From Ooceraea biroi (Eukaryota; Arthropoda; Insecta; Hymenoptera; Formicidae): DNA of 64,000 nucleotides. The DNA lies in NCBI RefSeq assembly GCF_003672135.1, contig NC_039514.1, positions 7,135,287 to 7,199,286 of the forward strand, given 5' to 3'. Made by a program: the position numbers and the translations under genes. The notes beneath the pieces are model-generated. The model was not told the origin of the DNA. It saw only the letters and a program-made list of their open reading frames with translations, and did not search any database. Shown here piece by piece: positions 58,001 to 64,000 of the stretch. Each line of letters starts with the position of its first letter. Position 1 is the first letter of the stretch.

Positions 58001-61000
58001 ATAGAAATTGTGTTTTTTTACATCATTTATAATTTTTAATCCAAAAACATTTCGGTGCATTGCATTAATGTATTCATGTGTGCTTCCAGCATGTAAAAAT
58101 TATGGCAATTATTTCTATCTAATCTACTATCTACAATGAATTATTCGCTCGCTGTGCTATATCGATATATTATGATGTATAATCGATACAGGACCCCCCC
58201 CATGTAAAACGCATGCACGCGCATACACATTGTCAAGTGGTTGATGATACAACACTCTCGAATGGTATTTTTTGCCGTGAAATACAGTATGGCGATTTTA
58301 TTATCGACGATTGGTTTCAGGCGTTAAACTGGCCAACGTCCAACAATTATTGTACAGCATTGCGTAGTGAAAAATCTCGCACCAGTTACACGATAGACCG
58401 GCAGCGCCGGCGCTCGTACAAGCTATTTTACGCTTTTTATTATTGCCCGGTTTCTCTTCGTTCACTTATTTATTCATTAATTACCTGCCTTATTAATTAC
58501 CTACTCTACGTATTTCTATAAATCCTGGTTAAATTGAGATACAAATCGAATTTCCAAGTTAATTACTCGGATAAAGGATTGGTATGCCGTAAATTAAACA
58601 ATTCACTAATACGGCGCATAGCGCGTAATAATAAATTCACCGTAACGAGCGAAAATAAAAATAAAATTTCGCATTACGCGTAGGCTCTGTTCTGGAACAC
58701 CGCGCAACTCGTCGATATTTAAAAAAATCCTGCAAACAGCGAGCTCTCGTTGCAAAGTACAAAAAAATTCGTGGAAAACACGAACAGAACAGTTTTTCGG
58801 GAATTCTCAAATTCGTATAATTTATTTGATAACATTTTACACGTTGTAAACACGCGTAATCATTCTATATTACAGACACATGCATAAATTTCACATTGCG
58901 GTACACCGCACGCGCGTTCAATTAACAAATCTAGCCGACTAGGCGGTCTCGGATTTATCTCCGCTCAAGAGTGCTCCAAGTAAGTTTCTCGAGACGATTA
59001 CAAGCTAATCGATGATAAATGCTGACGGAGATAACACTCGTCCCTTTTTACTCGGCGATCTGGCGGCTCTCTCTGCTCCATTAGAGCGATACATTTCTAA
59101 CGTGAGTCGATCGGGGCGCGACTCCCCTTTTCTCTCCCTCTATCTCTCATCCCTCCAACGTTAACGACGACATGTGGGTGCATCGAAGCAAAACCACCGA
59201 GAGAGCCGCGGGTGTCGTAGGTGCGACAGCGTCCATCCATCTCGCGGTTGCGGGTACCAAACCCGCGCGCGCAATATCCCTTCTGGGACATCTTTCGCCC
59301 TTTTAATGGCTCGGGCCATCCGGCCAGAGGGTGGCGGAGCCTACAAGAGGAAGAGAGGCCGCATCTCGCGCGGACGCGGTGTACGCTTCGTCGCTGATCA
59401 TCGAGCATAACGTTGCCGCCTGGTGCCCATCGCGGCGTTATCGATCAAGCCGAAAGTCGACGCGCGATGACGGTCCCCCTCGGGATCGTGTTTTGACTCC
59501 TTCCTGAATGGGTTGTCAAAATCGCAAAAGCGTGGTATAACGTGCAACGTGCAACGCAACGCGACGTGACGCGCGTGCGAGATGCAACGCGTGGAAATTA
59601 AAGAGCATCCGCTCGGCGAACGAGCGAGCGGGTGGTCGTTTCAGCTGCGGTGCGCGATTGGTTTTGCAGCGATCATCGAGGAATATGACTGGGGTTGGAT
59701 GCACCGACCGATTACATTCTCCCGTGGCTGTTGTAACGATATTACACGCGCCCGATTTTAACCGCCCGCGACCAACAGGACAATCGCGACTCGCCTGTTA
59801 AAAGGGACTTTTCGGCTTCGACTTTCGTTACGATATCATCTTTGATATTTGCGGGATTTTAGATACTCGCATTCGTGCGAGTCGATCGATTGATCGAGAT
59901 GAAGGACCACATCGCGACTTCTTCGTGAAAAATTTCGACAACGGCCAAGATAATTGTCTGAGTAAAATTTGAGTTAAATTTCGACAATGGACAATCTTAA
60001 TTGTTCAATGATATAATGCCTCTTGTTGCTTGGGTAAAAACGATGCACGGCAAAGAAAACGGGAAGTTTCATCGCTTGCAACGCTTGCAGAGGGCGGACG
60101 GTGCATCATCAACCCCTCGAAGAATCCTCGACGAAAGCAGTCGGGCGAGCGAGCGAGCGTATCCGGCTTGCAATTCGCAACGGTAAAAGCCCGCGGATAA
60201 ATATAAATACGCGTTCTCCGAGTGCAAAAAGTTAAATTAATTAAATATCGGAAAGCTCGTTATCGCGGCGCGATAATAATGCGAGTCTTGTTTATTGTTT
60301 CGCAAGGTAGACGGTTAAATTACCTGCGAAAATCAACAAACCTATTAGACGAGGTCGTCCGGCAAATTTTATGATAACGCTGAAGTGGCTTACAAATTAT
60401 CGGTTAAGTGATACTAACTGTAGCCGCGCGCGCGATAACGCGCGAGCGCCGCTCTACAGATGTTTCATAATGACGTTAAATGTTTTAAGAGCTTACAGGA
60501 TTTCGCTTCAATATCGTTTAAGCCGTCCTGCGCCCGTACTAAAGTGCAGTTTACCGCGGCAGTCTGCTATGTACGTAGAGAGGTCAGTTTCACGCTAAAG
60601 CGAACCGCGCCGCACACCATCGTACTTCTCTAATAGTCCGCGTGCGTGTAGCTTTAGGGGCGGCCCGTATTTTGCGCAACCTTGCCGGAATAAAGCGTGT
60701 TTTAGCATTCGGTAAATGGCGCGTTCCCACATTCGCTTAATGCTGCGTCTTTCGCAGGGAATTTCGCAAAAACGCGTCGCGCCATCGCGCCAAACCGCGC
60801 GCGTTCGGCTAAAAAGAAGTTTCGCTTTGCCGGCAATCGTCTTGAGGAATGGAAAACCTCCCTTTTTTCTAAGCATCGAGCAAAGCCAATCGATGGTCGC
60901 GAAATAAAACAACCAAAGCACCAATCGCGCGCGGATACGCGGGGTGAACATTTCGCATCCGCGGAGATTATCCGCATTTCCGGGGAAATTATGAAAAAAT

Positions 61001-64000
61001 TTGCGTTTATACGAGCGCGAGTTTGAAACGGAGTTAGTTTAACGCAATTCCGGCCGAGCGTTGTAAAAATTAATGCGGAGTTCGGAGAGCCGGCCGGTTA
61101 TTACCTCGATTTATGTAACGATATACGCATAATCCGAGAATAATATTAGCGTCCGCGGAATTACTGCCTTCACGGGAAAATTAAAATCAATACGCGCGCG
61201 AGAATGCACGTATGTACGCACGTACGTATACGTATGTGCGACGGACCGCGCTCCGTTTTATGGGACTTCGCCGAGGTGTAACACACGCGGTCCCTCAATG
61301 AGCTTTGAAAGCGCGGAAGGGTTTCTAATATCAGCCCCGCGCCTAGTCGGGGGATTGAATACGGGGATGCACACGGGCGTGCAACGGTGCGTTTCCGGCG
61401 TAAACAGCGTGGACGGTTGTCGCTGAAAGTTAGCGTCGAATTTCGCGTCGTGGCAGGAATATCCGCACGCGTTTAATAAAATATTTCCGGCGCAAATAAA
61501 TATTTCCATTAAACGCATAAAAACATTTCGGTGCCGTCTTCTCCGGATAATCGGCTTATGACCATTCGATGCTGTTACGGCTCTCTTCGGGGTGCGATTA
61601 CCACCGTACCTTTTTTTCCCCCTCGTCGCTGTATTCCGCGACTGGTAAAAGGGTAACGATCGCCGCGGCGTCTGCATGTCTCACGTGCACCCTGTAATCG
61701 AGGCTGAGTAATTTTGTAAAAGTGAAGAACCGAGCGGGACGTTCTTTCCTCGGCAAATTTTAAGTGGACTTTGTATCAACAGAATTTCGTATATATGAAA
61801 ATTTAATTTTATCAGAATAGTCATATCCAAATTAATATTGAAACATCGTGAAACTGATCTTTGAGTAACTTTCAAAATTGCTCTGGATAGGAGAATTATC
61901 ACCTGGATCAATTTAATTCATGTTAACGCAGTTTCAAGAAATTAGACAGCGAATTAAGCTAGCCGCGCCCAGCTCCTAATCGCGAGGTCTCCTTCACCCC
62001 CGTAAGCACCGGACGCTTCGATCGGGATGGAAGTCACGATTCGGCAGGACGCATCGCATCGCGAGACAGGCGTAATGCGTTCGTTAGGGAAACGGGGTGC
62101 GATCGTTTCGCCACCACCGCCGACAGCAACGACAACGACGACGGCGAGGATGAGAGGACGGCTTGTTCGTTCAGGCGATCGGGGTGGTTTACGGGAATGG
62201 TCGATAGCAATCTCGAGCGACGCGCAAAGTAACGAACGGGGACGAAAATAGCCCGCACGAGAGAGACAGAGGGATGATAGTACGTGCGCGCGCGTGTCCC
62301 TCCGCAGATCTCCCGCGTCTCTCCTCGCTCGCTCCCTCGTCGGTCCTCTCTTTTTCTCCCCCGTGGCGCGGCCTGACGAAACGCGGAAACGCGTCGGAGG
62401 CGATGGAAGAAGACGAGTGCCGGCCCGGGGCGGTGGTCGTTTCCCGGGCAAGTAGCCGGAGTGGATGGATAACTTGGCCATTGTGACGAGCGATGGCCTC
62501 CAGCAAGAGTAAATGATTGCCGGGGAAGCGGATACGGTGCTGCGGAGGCTGTGTGTGCCGGCGGGTCTTTGTTGTTTAGAATAACTGAAGGGTTCTTCGA
62601 TGGGGCCCATCGAAACCACCCTCCCGCGCCTCTCTTTCTCTCGTTTGGCCCGAGTCCGCACGCCCGCGACCACCCTTCCTCCCTCTTCTCTCTGCCTCTG
62701 TTTCTCTGTTTTTCTACGCTTCTCTCTCTCTCTCTCTCTGTTCCCGCACCTTTCCGCACCCTTTCCGTACTCCTTCCACGTCCCTACCCTCCATCGTCAT
62801 CGTCGCCCTCCACTCTCTCGCACCCCCCTCGCTTTTCGACTGTTATCGGTAATTAGAGGTACGCTCGTGGCCACGCGACCATTTTCGCTCGGCCGAGGGG
62901 GTGTCCGCTCCCGGTGAAATGCGCGCACGTCCCCGGGCGCCAGTAAGGTCGCTAATTCGTCCACGACCCCCGGGCACAAATATTTATATACATCGGTAAT
63001 CGTACAGTGGAGAACAGGCATGCAGAAAAATCTCGTGGCTTTTTCCGGAAGCCGGTTTCACCGACGGCCATCCAACTATTCGGACGTAACATTCGTTAGA
63101 GAATTGTTCGTTAATTTGCGTAACACGTACCGCTTTTTTCAAGAGACTCTTTCAGCGGATGATAATTTTTTTGTTTTAATCTCGCATGTAGATTTTTAGA
63201 TAGAAATTTGCATCGACACTCCTGGGGTGCTATCAATTTATTTTAAATTGAAATTCAGCCTATTTTTAAGACAGGAATTTTTCGGAGAGATATTAGATTC
63301 TTTTTGGAAAAAAATTGAATTTGCAAAAATCGAGGATTGCAGAAAAATTTAGTGTTTGCGTATTGAAAACTTTCAAGACGCAACTATACATGTTCGTAAT
63401 TCCCCGTGTATACTCGAAACCCATCGACATTGAGGGTTTGACGCCCGAGGCGGACGTTGCATTATCGTTGCCCTCCAGGTATAGACCTGATTAAGATCGA
63501 TTAACATCTGCACACGTGGCGGGTTCCTGCACAATAAAAGATTAACATCGCCTTTTAATAAAGCGAATCAAAGCAGCCGACACAGTACATCACCCTGCGC
63601 GACCACTTAATTCAAAACTTTGACAGTACACTCTTCAAAGTACAACGCACCCCTATTTATCCACCTCCACTTTTAATTAATTCTCAAATTCGCATTTAGA
63701 CTTGTATTCCACCTGCTGTGTATTGCCACAATTATTCTGCGCACGTAACTCCTTGATATCTTTTCTTACTTCAACTTTGTCTTACGTTCTGTCGTTAAGT
63801 CTATAATCGTCTCGTCTACGTAACAAACAAGAGAAGCGCACAAGAGAAGCGGTATCTCGTCGCGCCGGTGCTTTTTTAATTAACTAATTGCTCGACAAAT
63901 ATCAGATCCATCGCGATAACAATCCCGCGCGCGCAAAGAACTCCCCCGCTTCGAAAGGATCTTCGGCTCGCTTCGATATTTCAACGTATCAACCGCGTGT
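58001..64000. other. Non-coding region downstream of slouch, third part
   Basis: AT-rich sequence (58000-59000 and 63100-64000) alternates with CpG-rich sequence. Small items are a direct duplication of a segment beginning AAATTTCGACAA (59930-59957 and 59974-60004), a CGTA-rich run at 61208-61236, and a CT tract at 62600-62830 with a (CT)n run near 62725-62740. The frame at 58213-58521 and the 239- and 241-codon minus frames near 62 kb show no domain and follow base bias. Confidence 0.55.

Noticed and set aside
61954..62759. Two overlapping minus-strand frames of about 240 codons
   Set aside because: Basic, Ser/Arg-rich translations of CpG-rich sequence in two frames at once; no family signature.
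1..64000. CRISPR arrays, operons, prophage or plasmid functions
   Set aside because: Gene structure and introns show animal nuclear DNA, and no regularly spaced identical repeats with unique spacers occur.

Overview
The window looks like nuclear DNA from an insect, most likely a hymenopteran and plausibly an ant. Three genes have introns with GT-AG borders, their proteins match animal families closely, GC content switches sharply between AT-rich and GC-rich stretches, CpG is abundant rather than depleted, and GA/CT, CG and GT microsatellites are frequent. The order-level guess is inference. No bacterial, plasmid or phage features are present.

Layout. (1) 1-1506: leader region of the first gene, AT-rich and then GC-rich. 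(2) 1507-4423, plus strand: four coding exons of a sideroflexin of the SFXN1/3 class, a mitochondrial inner-membrane serine carrier (332 aa). Its third intron carries a foldback element of about 950 bp with a second GC-rich palindrome nested inside. (3) About 4715-7560: a repeat array lying tail-to-tail between two convergent genes. It is built from about ten copies of a unit of roughly 190 bp, arranged as two successive large inverted repeats, each with its own hairpin core. (4) 7922-8917, minus strand: two coding exons of mitochondrial ribosomal protein L2 (uL2m, 302 aa). (5) 8918-37155: a gene desert of about 28 kb with GAGA/CT tracts, two exact YY1/Pho-type sites, a duplicated block of about 110 bp and many microsatellites. 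I find no supportable exon in it. (6) 37156-43828, plus strand: the NK1-class homeobox gene slouch, in two coding exons separated by a 4.9 kb intron (598 aa). (7) 43829-64000: about 20 kb without a recognisable gene. It holds one weak candidate for a decayed reading frame near 53.8-54.4 kb.

How it fits together. Two mitochondrial housekeeping genes converge on the repeat array. slouch, a transcription factor for muscle founder cells and neurons, stands alone in large non-coding flanks, as expected of a developmental regulator with distant enhancers. GAGA tracts and Pho-type motifs upstream fit Polycomb/Trithorax control, but this is a hypothesis from motifs only. The most unusual sequence is the pair of foldback arrays at 4.7-7.6 kb, which would form very long hairpin RNA if either neighbouring transcript read through.
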